Of a DNA stretch of 64,000 bases, positions 10,901 to 22,222 are shown piece after piece. Under the pieces are notes generated by a model, which made no database searches, had not been told where the DNA came from, and saw nothing but the letters and a program-made list of their open reading frames with translations. This stretch comes from Juglans regia (Eukaryota; Streptophyta; Magnoliopsida; Fagales; Juglandaceae), in assembly GCF_001411555.2 (NCBI RefSeq), contig NC_049916.1:8397889-8461888 (forward strand). Direction: 5' to 3'. Position 1 is the first letter of the stretch; each line of letters starts with the position of its first letter. The position numbers and the translations under genes were made by a program.

Positions 10901-13900
10901 TCTAAAATATCAAAAAGTCAATGTAAAGAGCAAGCATTAGGAATGAACAGAAAATGAACATAAACATAATGATAGTGATGACAATAACAATAAAATATTC
11001 TATTTCAATGAATGACATTGTAAACCATACACTTACATTAGTACTTAAGTTTATGGTTATAGCAGACAAAAACAAAGCTAAAAAGTCTCTCTTCGTGCAT
11101 TACACACAAAAAAAAAAAAAAAATGGAAGGTTGTTTAAAACTCCACCTCACAGATTAAGTCATTGAATAAAACATTCAATTAGCTAGAGGTTTTAATTCA
11201 TTATAAAAATATATATATTAAAAAAAAAGTAAACAAAGAAAAACACATATCGCTTCTTGTTCTTGCTAAAAATGCAATAAGATGACCTTAGTTAAACACA
11301 GTGCTGGGAACTATCATTCTTATCTATCCTGCCTCCATGCAGACAGATCCCAACACCACCCCCTTTCCCACCTCTTATGATCCATCATAACCAAAAGGTT
11401 ACAAGACAATAAAATTGGGTTACTTCTATATGTTACTCATTAAATACTGATGGCAGACTGCAGTAACCACATTACAAAAGGAAAGGCGTCTTCAAAACTG
11501 TAAAAGATTAAGCATCCATGCAGGTAATGGGATCATATCAAGCATGGAACATCATTAATCCTAACAATTGACTTATTGTTTCGGAAATATTTTTATATAA
11601 ATAAAAAACTACAAAAACATCAATATCAATCAGGTTATTTATTCTTAAAATCACTAACTACCCACATATAATTCGGCTATACATATCTCACTAATTATAA
11701 TCTGCGCATATCAGAAATGTTCTTCCAATATAGCCACAACATGCCTTTATTTAGCTGAAGAACATGCCGTTCAATGAACTTATGAGCCTTACAAGCATCA
11801 AATATTTTTTAGACAGAAAAATTGAAAATAGATATTTTCTAGTTTCCTTCTACTGCCCGTCATTATATTGAAAAAGGATACCACCCAACTAGCATCAACA
11901 ACTGTAATGCAGTATGACTTTTGTCACATAACATCAGATACATTACCATATAATGAATGTTTTATGGTCAAGCCACCAGTCAGTCTCACTGCAAAGCTGC
12001 TGTATGAAACAACTATCATAGACGTATGATACATAAAGCTACTCACATACATGTTGTCTGTGCCAATCCACTAGAAGCAAGTGTAGAGTAGATGTGGAAT
12101 TTAAAAAATTAAAAAAAATTATCAGATAGAGCAACTAATTTGTGAAAATACTTAAAAAGAACTCAAGGCAACTTTTATATTGATCTGTAATTCTCAAGTC
12201 TGATTAGTTCCTTTAACTTACTAATTACTAAAGAGTTTGTGATACTAGGATTGGTTTAAACTGAATTGTGAAGATATTATATGTGCAAAGTCCTCACATT
12301 ACTCGTGGAGCTACCAGATCTGATGAACAAAGATGGGCCCCAATAATAACTAGTACTTTTAGGATATCACTTAAAAGTGACTACTGCTTTTTTTTTTTTA
12401 TCAGTAAATAGGAATTTTATTAAAATTAGGCGAAGCCAAGTACACGGGACATATACAAGAACCACATCTATGCATGACTGTCTAAAGATATAAGAAAATC
12501 ATGTACGTTCATGCCATTAAAGTCTATTACAATCGACCAATGGAATAATGTACGAAGAAAAAAAGTTTAAATCTTGTCCATTGTCCATTCACGATCCTCA
12601 AAACTCCAACCATTCCTCTCCATCCATATGCACCACCATAGGCAATTTGGTATCATCTTCCACATTGTTGTGATTTAAGAATTACCTCGAATGCCTAAAA
12701 AGTCAACAACCCTTCTTAGCATTACCCAAACGAGTCCCACTCTAGCAAAGATATCATTCCATAAGGTCATGGCTACATCACAATGCAATAATAGGTGATC
12801 CATAGACTCCCACTTTCCTTACACATATAGCACCAACCCAATACAATCAATTAGTGTTTTCTTAGATTATCTAAGGTAAGAATCTTTCTTAGTGAAGCTG
12901 TCCATACAAAAAAAAAAAAAAAGCCTTTAGGGGGCCTTAGTCTTCCATATGTTCTTCCATGGGAATGTTCTTATAGATTGTGTCATGAGGGACTTGTAGT
13001 ATGACTGTACAGTAAAATTCCACTTCTTCGATTGTGATCACATAACCTTATCCGTTGCTCCAATCACTCTACAAGGATACACAAGGTTGAAAAAGGGCTC
13101 GTTTGGATACAGAAATCATCACATCACCTCATCTCATCTCATCATTACAACTTTTTTAAATTTTCACACAAAATATAATAAACAATTCAATTTTTTCAAA
13201 TCCCAAAACAATAACAATATTAAAAAATAATATTCTAACAATATTTTATTCAACTCATCTAAAACCATCTTATCACATCTCATCTCACTATCCAAACGAG
13301 CCCAAAATCTATAAATGTGTCAATTTCTCAATCTTGGGCAGCTCTAAGGAAAGTGATATTCTACTGAGGAGAGCCACTAGAGGGATCCATGTGCTCTGCT
13401 ATGGAAGCCTCCTCTCTTCGAGCAATGCCGTATAGTGTTGGGTAGGCTTCTTTGAGGATTCAATCTCCACACCATAGGTCATTTCAGGATTTAATTATGG
13501 GTCTTCCCCAACTGCAAAAATGTGTATCGATGAAGATTGATCCAAACTCTTCTTATTTGTTTTCAAAGCCCCACCCCATGTGTAATCCGCTCACTTCATT
13601 CGAGCACCATCCTAGCCACAATTCACCATATTTTAACTCTATAATTACCCTCCATATGGCTCCCCTCTCTTCGTGGTATCTCCACAACCATTTACCCAAT
13701 AAAGCCTTGTTGAAAACCAACAAATTCCAAATTCCCAGCCCACCTTCTCGTATTGGGGTACAAACCGTAGCCCAATTCACCAAATGAACTTGAATTCTTC
13801 ATCTATTCCCCCCATAGGAAATCTCTTTGCAATTTCTCTATCCGGTGAGCCACTTTGCATGGTATTGGAAATAAAGATAAAAAGTAAGTCGGTACGTTGG

Positions 13901-16900
13901 ATACAGTACTTTTTATCATTGTAACTCTACCACCTTTGGACAAATAAATCCTCTTCCAACTCGCAAGTTTATGCTCCATTTTTTCCAACACTCCATCCTA
14001 AACAGACAACGATTTTAAGGAGGCACCCAATGGAAGACCGAGATACTTCATTGGCAAGGTGGAGACTTTGCATCCCAGAATATTGGCCAAGCTCAAAACA
14101 CTTGGAACATCTCCAACCAGAACTAATTCTGACTTGGCGAGATTTACTTTCAAACCCGAAGCCACTTCAAAGCAAAGTAAAAGAGCCCACAAGGCTTGAA
14201 TATGATTATGACTACCCCACAACAGACGAGTATCATCTGCAAATAAGAGTTGAGTCATCTCAAGTGTGCCGATTCTTGCATCCCCTACAACAAATCCAAA
14301 TAGAAATCCACCTTCCACAAGACCTGCGATCATTTTACTAAAAACTTCCATTATAAAAACAAAGAGTAATGGAGATAGGGGATCACCTTGCTTTAAACCT
14401 CTCGAACTTTCAAAGAAACCCATTGGGGTACCATTCACGAGGATAGAGAAATGTATGGTGGAGATGCAAAATTTGATCCAAAAGCACCATCTCGCTCCAA
14501 GTCCACACCTCTCGAGCATGTGTAACAAAAAATTCCAGTTTACATGATCGTATGCCTTCTCCATGTCAACTTTGCATCATAACCTGGGTTCAACCGACTT
14601 AATGCGACTCTCCAAACATTCATTGGCAATGAGAACCGAGTCAAGGATTTGCCGACCTTGTATGAATGCATTTAGGGATTGGATATGATCTTCTCCAATA
14701 TCGCACTCAATCTAATAGCCATTACCTTCGAAAGAATTTTGTACATTCCACTCACCAAACTAATAGGACGAAAGTCCTAAATCTCCACCACCCCAAGCTT
14801 CTTTGGGATAAGAGTAATGAGAGTAGCATTTATGCTTTTTTCAAAAATACCTCATTCATGAAACTCATGGAAGAAGCTCATGATGTCGTCTTTAACTACC
14901 TCCCAACATGCCTTAAAGAAGGTCATAGTGAACCCATCAGGACCAAGAGCTTTGTCACCAGCCATAATTCTCACCACCTTGAAAATCTCCACCTCCTCAA
15001 AAGGCCTATCTAGCCAACTTGCTTCTTGTTGATTGATCGACTAAAAAACAAGGCTATTCAAACAAGGTCTCGAAGAAAATTGTTCTGAAAGTAGTTGTGC
15101 ATAGTAGTTGGTAATATGATTCGTGATCTCAGACAAATTCAATGAAATCCTCCCATCTACCAACAAGGACTCAATGATATTGTCTCTTCGATGCAAATTA
15201 GCCATGCAATGGAAGAACTTGGTGCATTTACCCCTTTTTTTAGCCATAAAGCCCTCGATTTTTTTCTCCATGAGATCTCTTCCATTAAAGCCATCCTTTC
15301 AATATTCAAGGTGACTTGCATTTTGCGAGCCTTTTCTTCTTCTGAAAGCCCCCTCTCCTCCTCCACATCCTCCAAAACCTGTAATTCGTTGAGGAGGGAC
15401 TTCTTTCGGTGTTCCACATTCCCAAACATTTGCTCATTCCACTTCTTCAAGTCCTCCTTGAGAGCCTTTATCTTACAAGCCAGCACAAAACTCGGGTTTG
15501 CCCTATATGAGATAGGAAGAACACCATTGTCTAACTCGCACAACGAAACCTTCGGATTTCAGCCATGTTCTCAAACTTGAAATATCTTTTACCTCCCTAT
15601 ATGCCTCCACAATCAATGAGAATGGGGAAGTGATCCAAACATAATCTTGAAAGCCCTTTTTGGATTAGATCCAGAAAATGTGCTTCCTAGGGTGTAATCA
15701 GTCTAGTTTTGGACATATTTTAGAACCAAACCGATATATACCGGTTTTGATATTTGAAGAACCAATACTGTACCGGGTATACCCCTAAACCAGTACTTCT
15801 GGTTTTACCGGTTTTGGTCCGGTTCAGTCCGATTTTTCCGATATATTATATAGTATATATAATATAATATAATTTATATTATAGTATATAATTATATAGT
15901 GATAATATATTGTAGTATATTATAATTACATTATGGACTATAGTGATATATTATAATATATAATATAGTGATATATTATAGTATATTATAATATATAGTG
16001 ATATAGTATTAGTATAACTACTAATAAAATAGACTATAATGATAATATATAGTTATTTATATATGATTTTAAATTTTAATATTATATTAATTAATAATTT
16101 ATCATATAGTACAAAATTATTTTATATATAATTATATATATTATATATAAAAATCATATATACTGTTAAAAATCATATAAATAATATTTTATACAATATA
16201 AAAAATTAATATATATGAACCGGTCCGGTCCGGTCCGGTTCAATCTAGTGTTAGAAAAAGTAAAACCGGAACCGGATCGATTTTGATCGGTTTTGAGAAA
16301 AATGGAAATGGAACCGGACTGAACCGAACCCGGTACTGGACGATTCGGTCTGGTCCAGTTTACCGATTCACCAATTTTTTTTTTCACCCCAAGTGCTTCC
16401 CAATCAGACAAAATGAGGAATCAATCAAGTCTTGACCAAGCTAGATGTTCTCTATTACTGGACCATGTGAATATGCCACCCACTAGAGGAATGTCCAAAA
16501 GATCTTGCTCATAAATAGTCTGAAAAATCTGTCATTGCTAAGCTAGAGCTAGGATCTCCTAGTCATTTGCTTGGGAAGCGAGTGAAGTTAAAATCTCCCC
16601 CAATGCACCAAGGAAGGCTCCATAACCTACAAAGACCAGCCAATTCATCTCACATGCCTCTTCTCTCAGAATTAGTATTGGGACCATAAACACCAACAAA
16701 GGATCATTGATAACCATCTTCCAAATTCGTGAAAGAAGTAGCCACAGTATATTCCCTCACGCACTCATATGTTTTTTCCACCACTATTTTATCCCACATT
16801 ACCAAGATGCCTCCCAAAGCCCCTTTAGATGACAAATACGACCACCCCACATGACAACAATTCCACAAACTCCGTATGATGTTATGGGAGATGAGTTCCA

Positions 16901-19900
16901 ATTTTGTCCTGAACATACAACATCCATTCTCCAACTATGAAGCTGGTTTCGTACTTTGGTGCACTTCTCTAATTCGTTCAGCACCCTTACATTCCATAAG
17001 ACTATTTTGAGCTTCATAAAACCACCAATTTTGCCCTACCCTTTGTCCCACCACGACTCGCACTTCCTTCATAATTGACCGAACAAGTCGCTCTAATTCC
17101 CTTTCCCTTTTCTTGGATGAAAGGCTCTTTATGGTTGCATTGGACTGCCCAACTTCGATGGCAGCAAGGCCAAGAACTGATCTTCATAACTGATACATGG
17201 GAGCCCAACACACAATTGAATCTCCTATGCTTTTAAAACCCAATCTGATGCTAGTTGTTCTTTCAGTGGGGACACTGAATTCAACGAAGTAGGCTCAACC
17301 CAATGATCATCAGCTCCAATATTCCTACCTGCTGCTACCTCCGCTAGCTAAAACTTCCCCTCGTTATTATTGTGTTCAGAGACTCTAGGCTTGAATATAA
17401 CCAAGGTGCCAACATCGGTTTGGTTGTCACCCTCAAAATTGCCCCCATCAGCATCTTAGTCTCCATTAGAGGCTCTCGTGCAAGCACAGCAGCTATAGGA
17501 CTTCCAACTGTGTCAAAGCAAGTCGCCAGCTCACTCTGGCCCTCTTCCTCTATCCGGTATAAAAATAAAATTCCGTCTGCCACCATTGCCATATGTCCAT
17601 TTCGAAAACAAAATTCCGTGACTACTCCATCCCCGGATAATGAAATAAAGATATCAAAATAAAGCTGTGCATGAAGGCACAACAGCGCAACACGAGCCTT
17701 GATAAGGATGATGCGTGTCAAGCCTCATGTTAAGCATGTATTACATTAATCTAGGCTTTACAGGGTATTACATGCCAAGGGTTACTAGTCCTTTTAGACT
17801 ATTGCACAAACGTGATTATCGTATGCTTAGATCATTGCAAAAGTTTCTCTTTTGAGGCTACTCTCTATACTTGCATTGTACCTTTTTTTATAAGAAAAAA
17901 TTTTATTAGAAACGAATGTATAGGTGAAGCCCATGTACACATGAAGTATACAAAAGAAAACACCTAAATACATTCTAGGAAAGCCCACGTACTTGCGTTG
18001 TACCTTTTGCATTTTAAAGAAATATTTCTTACTCAAAAAAAACATCTATAGCTTAGAGAAAAATGTAGCACTTCACATCTATTTTTTGATCAGAAACTTC
18101 ACTTCTATTTTTTGTTTTGTCAAGCCATGAAACACAAAAGTCAATAAAGAAGAATAAATGCATATGAACTGCAAAACAAGCAATTTAGTTCCAAAACTAC
18201 ACTAATCACAAAGCTTCTAGTGATATAGGACTAATGCAGTCCACCAAATTATGTAAATAAATATTGGAATTGGTCTTCAACCATATACGATCAGCTCAAA
18301 CTACAACATTGCATTGTTCTTACAGTACACTCCTCTTTCTAGCTGCAAAGTGATCATTCTTTTTTCTTTGACAAGTAAGATAATGTTATATTAATAACTA
18401 AGAGGATGAAACATCACTACAGAGGATGTATACAAGTGCTAAAATTTTCATGGAATGTAGAAATAGAGGGCTCTACACTATTGAGGACCACTATTCCCAT
18501 TCTTCTTGATTGTGAGCAGCTTCAGGGTGGTAAACAATATTTCAAGTTAAAAATATGTGAGCTAAAATCAGAATCCTAAGGAAAACGTTTAATGGTGGGC
18601 TTGGTATAACTTTCAAGACACTCAAGTTATACTTTGGCATGTAAACTAGAAGCTAAGCTCTGAAAAATGGATTTAAGACTTTGGAATGCGGAAATATTCA
18701 TTGAACTTGGTAAGAGAGAGAAGCTTCTGTTTGAAGAGTTAAAAGGGCATTGAAGTGATTGAGGAAGATAGACTATTGGATGTTGAAGAGAAGTTGAGGA
18801 AGGAAATACTTACCGGTGATTTGGAAAGAACAACCTTGTTGGAAAGGATATGATGGAGACAAAAATCGAGAGCACCATGGTTTCAGGAGGGGGATCAATG
18901 TACAAGTTCTTTCGTAGAGTGGCCAATTCATTAGGAGGAACAATACCATTGACTCATTATCTATTAATGGTTTCTTATGATCCTTTGGAGATTAGTAATC
19001 ACATCATGTACTTTTATCAAAATTTGTAATTGGAATAATTCACTTGGAGGCCTATGTTGGATGGACTTTCCTTACTTTGCTTAAGGATGAAGCCCGATGG
19101 TCGGACAGACCCTTTTAGCATTTGGATGGGACTAATATTTTAGGATTCTTCAAAATCCTAAAAGATGATCCAGTTTGGATGGAATAATAAGAGGGAATCC
19201 AAATGCCCATGAGAATCCGGATTCCGTTCCCAACCCCCATTTGAAGGGAATGTGGATTTTCCCTTTCTAAATGAGAGGGAATCCACATTCCCAATTCCTT
19301 GGGGACTCCTTTTTATTTTAAATGGGAAGATATACCCCTTTTTATTTTTTAAATTACAAGTAATTTTATTTATATATAAAACTAAGTGCCTATTTGGTTT
19401 CGAGTTTGAGAGCTTAAAAAGTACTTTTCATAGTCTAAAACTCTTTTAAAGAAAATGATACGTTTAGTAAAATTTGAAATAGTGCTTTAAGAACCTAAAA
19501 AGGCTGAAAATCCATCTTTTTTTTTTTTTTGATAATTAATAAACTTTGTTGATCAAATGCAACTAGGCAAAGCCCATGTACACAAGAAGTATACAAAAGA
19601 GACCAAATTACACTCTAGCAAGTTTAAAAGAAAGTAAAAACTCATGAACATTCCCTCCCTTTAATACAATTGCAGAAAACCATTGGACTAGAGAAGATAC
19701 AAAAAAGTTCCAGATTGAAACTTGAAAAAAAAAAAAAACTTTTGTTGAAAAGCACTTGCAGAGAACACTGAAAACCACCCTAACAAACTTTATAAGCGCT
19801 TTAGGTGTATGTTTCCCAATCAATAAATAGCTTTCCAAAGGTAGAACTTTTTAACAAAGCTTTACAATTTAAAGCTTTGTTACCTACAACAATCCCAAAC

Positions 19901-21210
19901 GGGAAACCAAACTTATTAGGCCAGAAAGAATCAAAGCAGAAGATTTACTTATAGCTCATACACGTAAGTCCGATTATTTTTTTTACTTTGATCGATAACT
20001 AAAAATATGAATATGTGATTTAGGTTCTCATAGATACAGGAGCGAGTCCATTCTATATGGTATAGCTGACACTGATCTTTAGTCAATAACCTTTTTAACT
20101 TTTTCATTAACTTTTTCGGTTTTTGTTGGACATCATTTCAATTAATGCAATTTTATGCTACTATTTGACCAAGAATTTTTATATTAATTTGTTTTTTACT
20201 CAATGAAATAAAAACAGAAGAAATATTTAAAAAAACCTTATATAGCTCAAATAAATAATATATGGATATTTTGGGGAAAAAAGTATTCCTCTAGGAATAA
20301 ACCAAACGTTGGACTGTCATGTTACAGTAAATCCCATCATATTTCTAGTTATTTCCAAAAGTTAATCACATTCCTAGGAGTCTAGATTCCCAAGCATTAC
20401 ATTCCTAAGAATGAAGATGCTGAATGAAATGTTAAGAGTCCACAAACCAAATGCCACATTTGAGGAATGTGAGGTGTGGGAGGTAGCAAAAGCCATGAAA
20501 GGTGACAAGGCAATGTGCCCAGATGGTTATTCCGGGGCCTTTTTCCAAGTATGTTGGGATGTAGTGAATGATGATGTCATGATGGCGTTTTGGGATTTTC
20601 ATTGGAAGGGCAAAGAAATTCAACATGGCGAGAGAAAGAAACTCTGAACCATATATTTACATCACCAAAGAAATTCACAGAACGCACAAAATGGAGAAAC
20701 CAAAACAAGAAGATAAAGTCTACATCCCCAGCTGAATTGACAAACTGCTCACAGTGAGACATAAAAGGAGGAAAAATCTCGTGTACCCGACCAATTAATT
20801 TCACTCTATTTATATATAGGAACATACATTCATATACATATACACATTCAGAAATACATCTTGTTCATTCTCTCGGCAAATTTATAACTACTTAAACAAA
20901 GGAATAAGAATGAAAAATTCTTATATAAAAAGCAATAAAAACGAATCATTTCCAAGACTTCCAGTAGATAGTAATTCATAAAAATAAGAAAATAGACGGT
21001 AATTCATACAATTCACTTCTCTTCAAGTATCCAAAGAAAAGTTGAAATCACCTCTCTGGGATGAGTCGTATACGGGTGGCTGGCGTATCTCGAAGCTTCT
21101 AGGGCTTCTTCGAGATCGAGCTGCGACGCAACTTCTCGGCCAATGCGGTCACTTACAACGAGACCAGCATTCATGACATCCCGCATCACAATCTCTTCTT
21201 CCCGCGACAT
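7931..21210 (-). CDS. NUP155: Nuclear pore complex protein NUP155, exons 1-3 (5' partial gene)
   Basis: Three exons on the minus strand: exon 1 21210-21052, exon 2 10805-10636, exon 3 8057-7931. All junctions are GT-AG and the phases agree (159 nt, then 170 + 127 nt, giving 152 codons). The protein starts [20 protein letters not shown] and continues through an [15 protein letters not shown] stretch, [19 protein letters not shown] and [18 protein letters not shown]. These are near-identical to the N-terminus of plant NUP155, the start of the Nucleoporin_N beta-propeller. NUP155 is a scaffold of the inner ring of the nuclear pore, and the plant protein is about 1450-1500 residues, so roughly nine tenths is missing. 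Exon 3 ends in phase 0 at a gag|gtagta donor. I found no exon 4 between 7930 and the left edge, so the gene either continues beyond the window or was truncated by the gypsy/copia complex at 1-7147. Intron 1 is 10,246 bp and intron 2 is 2578 bp, both loaded with transposons. Confidence 0.93.
8348..9550 (-). mobile_element. 5'-truncated LINE in NUP155 intron 2
   Basis: This is the 3' part of an L1-type LINE read on the minus strand. A poly-T and shared tail motif at 8348-8440 is the LINE 3' end. A reverse-transcriptase zinc-binding domain follows at 8848-9135 ([14 protein letters not shown]..., [15 protein letters not shown]..., [18 protein letters not shown]). Remnants of the RT C-terminal side reach about 9540. 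The flanks gtagtagagagatat (8334-8348) and gtagtagagatat (9551-9563) look like a slightly diverged target duplication, giving about 1.2 kb. It is sense to NUP155 and is itself hit by a 72-bp insertion at 9166-9237. Confidence 0.82.
9166..9237 (+). mobile_element. 72-bp LINE tail with a perfect 19-bp target duplication
   Basis: The plus-strand copy of the shared LINE 3' end (gtgtacttgggctatgcc..., ttatacaaaag) is only 72 bp long. It is bounded by the identical 19-mers aagaaccattggagttata at 9147-9165 and 9238-9256. It sits inside the older minus-strand LINE, so it is a later, extremely 5'-truncated retrotransposition event. Confidence 0.93.
9564..10635. other. Rest of NUP155 intron 2, no element recognised
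   Basis: AT-rich intron DNA. I see no coding similarity, no TSD-bounded insert and no RNA gene. A short local duplication (cttaattgtcatgttacatattactcttaagtcatg, twice gtcatgttacatattactct at about 10259-10302) is the only structure. Confidence 0.5.
10806..12387. other. NUP155 intron 1, downstream part, no element recognised
   Basis: AT-rich sequence with A runs (for example 11108-11122). No homology to host exons or transposon proteins was recognised. It is unannotated intron. Confidence 0.5.
13095..13303. mobile_element. Tourist-like MITE copy M1
   Basis: 209 bp with matching inverted ends gggctcgtttggata / tatccaaacgagccc and an AT-rich interior carrying the family's catctcatctcatcattac and ttttattcaactcatc tracts. 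A 3-bp aaa flanks both ends. It interrupts the LINE. Confidence 0.88.
15688..16392. mobile_element. Non-autonomous hAT element hAT-n2 (705 bp) inside the LINE
   Basis: Perfect 8-bp duplication gtgcttcc at 15680-15687 and 16393-16400. The ends TAGGGTG / CACCCCAA are hAT-like. The subterminal regions are full of accggt/ggttc repeats (for example 16216-16240 and 16262-16370). The core (about 15840-16190) is almost pure AT with tatatta/ataatat repeats. No transposase. It splits the LINE endonuclease domain. Confidence 0.9.
17021..17886. other. Probable 5' part of the LINE (ORF1 side), not resolved
   Basis: Upstream of the endonuclease start on the minus strand there are open stretches (17014-17211, 17344-17721) in the position of LINE ORF1. 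I could not recognise a DUF4283 or zinc-knuckle signature, so only the position argues for LINE ORF1. No host exon is visible. Confidence 0.35.
17887..17989 (-). mobile_element. LINE 3'-tail fragment, about 103 bp
   Basis: The shared tail (T run, ataagaaaaaattttattag, ggtgaagcccatgtacac, caaaagaaaacaccta) is bounded by tacttgcattgtacctttt (17868-17886) and tacttgcgttgtacctttt (17990-18008), a 19-bp target duplication with one mismatch. Confidence 0.88.
19116..20457. mobile_element. TIR element of about 1.34 kb splitting the LINE
   Basis: The left end tagcatttgg and the right end ccaaatgccaca are inverted relatives, and ttt flanks both sides, suggesting a PIF/Harbinger-type 3-bp duplication. 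Removal restores LINE coding. No transposase was seen. The interior is AT-rich and contains a LINE tail at about 19512-19700. Confidence 0.55.
19512..19700 (-). mobile_element. LINE 3'-tail fragment
   Basis: A T run at 19519-19532, then gataattaataaactttg, the aggcaaagcccatgtacac signature and gtatacaaaagagaccaaattac, identical in layout to the other tails in the window. It continues about 60 bp into LINE 3' coding-like sequence. It sits inside the TIR element. Confidence 0.75.
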
Positions 21211-21467
21211 CTCGTTTGAAACCCTAGAGCCGACGCAGAAAGCGAAATTGTTTCTGAATCCCGGAATGGCCTAGGGTTGTGAAATTGCGAGCTCGAATAG
21301 GTCTGCCTTCCCTCGCTTTCTAGGGAACCAAACGAGGGAAATATCGATTTGGAGAGAGAAAATCAAATTGTGAGGAGAGCGGGGAGTTTCATAGAGAAAA
21401 GAAAAGAGACAAGGAGGGAAGAGGACCGTCGCAAGTATAGGGTTTTGGCGAGGGTTTTAGCCTTTTA
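21211..21467 (-). promoter_or_regulatory. NUP155: NUP155 5' leader and proximal promoter
   Basis: Directly upstream of the NUP155 ATG on the minus strand. The sequence is pyrimidine-rich (ctctctcc, ccctcgtttggttccctag, tctcttttcttttctc), as plant leaders often are. No clear TATA box is seen within 250 bp. A MITE abuts this region at 21468, so the distal promoter is transposon-derived or has been displaced. Confidence 0.5.
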
Positions 21468-21663
21468 GGCCCATTTGGATGAAAGAAATATTTAATTTTA
21501 TTATAATTTTCTCAAAATTTTATATAAAATATAATAAATAATTTAATTTTTTTAAATATCAAAATAATATTAATATTAAAAAATAATATTGTAATAATAT
21601 TTTATTCAATTTTTAATTTTTATCTAAAATTATTTCATCTCATCTCATTATCCAAACGAGGAC
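21468..21663. mobile_element. Tourist-like MITE copy M2, next to the NUP155 promoter
   Basis: Ends ggcccatttggat / atccaaacgaggac, with TTA duplicated on both sides (21465-21467 and 21664-21666). AT-rich interior of the family (ttattataattttctcaaaattt, caatttttaattt, catctcatctcat). Confidence 0.85.
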
Positions 21664-22022
21664 TTAAAGTTTTATTACTGCTAGAGGGCAAATTAAAGTC
21701 TTGCTTTTAAATTAAAGAGATTTGCTATATATAGTCGTTTTTGTGCATTCTCCTAATGTGATTGACCGCATCAAATTTTTTTAATATATAGTCAATCACG
21801 TCAGTGGAGTACGCAAAGAGTATACAAATTTTTTTGTAAATTAAATTGATAAATTGATTTGACGCGATAGATTATGTTTATTTTATAATAATTTTTTTAT
21901 AATTTAATGTGATACATTAAATCATTTTGATTTATATATTTAATTTCATAAATAAAATTATAATTAAAATATTTCTTTTAAAAATTATTTTTAAAAAAAT
22001 TAATTTAAAATAGATTATTTTA

Positions 22023-22219
22023 GGTTTGATTTTTTTTTTTCACAAATCATATTATTTCATCATTACAACTTTTCTACGCTCCCAAACAAAATATAAAAAA
22101 AATTAAATTTTTTCAAATTTTGAAATAAAAGTAATATTAAAAAATAATATTATAACAATATTTTATTCAACTTTCATCTTTCATCTCATCTAATTTAATT
22201 TATATAACCAAATGAGGCC
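22023..22219. mobile_element. Tourist-like MITE copy M3
   Basis: Same family core (catcattacaactttt, aaataatattataacaatattttattcaac, ttcatctcatc), right end ccaaatgaggcc followed by TTA, and TTA at 22020-22022 before the degraded left end. Confidence 0.75.
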
Positions 22220-22222
22220 TTA

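Larger units (their letters stand above)
12388..17020 (-). mobile_element. Degenerate L1-type LINE in NUP155 intron 1
   Basis: It is read on the minus strand, sense to NUP155. The AP-endonuclease start is near 17017 ([19 protein letters not shown]), with further endonuclease pieces to about 15540. A linker ([16 protein letters not shown], [20 protein letters not shown]) lies at 15160-15540. The RT core is at 13998-14564 ([46 protein letters not shown] with the catalytic DD). The RT C-terminal part is at 13553-13991 and zinc-binding remnants at 12590-13090. The poly-T at 12388-12399 marks the 3' end. Stops and frameshifts occur throughout. It is interrupted by a MITE (13095-13303) and a hAT element (15688-16392). 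The 5' end and the target duplication were not resolved. Confidence 0.88.
18590..20640 (+). mobile_element. Degenerate LINE in antisense orientation to NUP155
   Basis: The plus strand encodes the L1 linker and the RT start. About 18660-18900 gives the LWNAEIF-like and [19 protein letters not shown] motifs. 18900-19110 gives the linker after it. 20458-20600 gives [21 protein letters not shown], the conserved GPDG entry of the RT. The two parts are separated by a TIR element at 19116-20457 and read through when that is removed (cccttt / ttgaggaatgtg). Nothing of the catalytic FADD part is present after 20640. Confidence 0.78.

Noticed and set aside
15840..16200. AT-rich tract as a possible matrix attachment region or origin
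   Set aside because: It lies wholly inside the TSD-bounded hAT-n2 element and is explained as its core.
17610..17630. gtgactact near 17619 as the right TSD of the 12388 LINE
   Set aside because: Only nine bases match the left flank and there is no clear LINE start beside it; probably chance.
17344..17721. 125-codon minus-strand open frame in NUP155 intron 1
   Set aside because: No recognised domain. The position suggests LINE ORF1, but that could not be shown, so it is not called as a gene.
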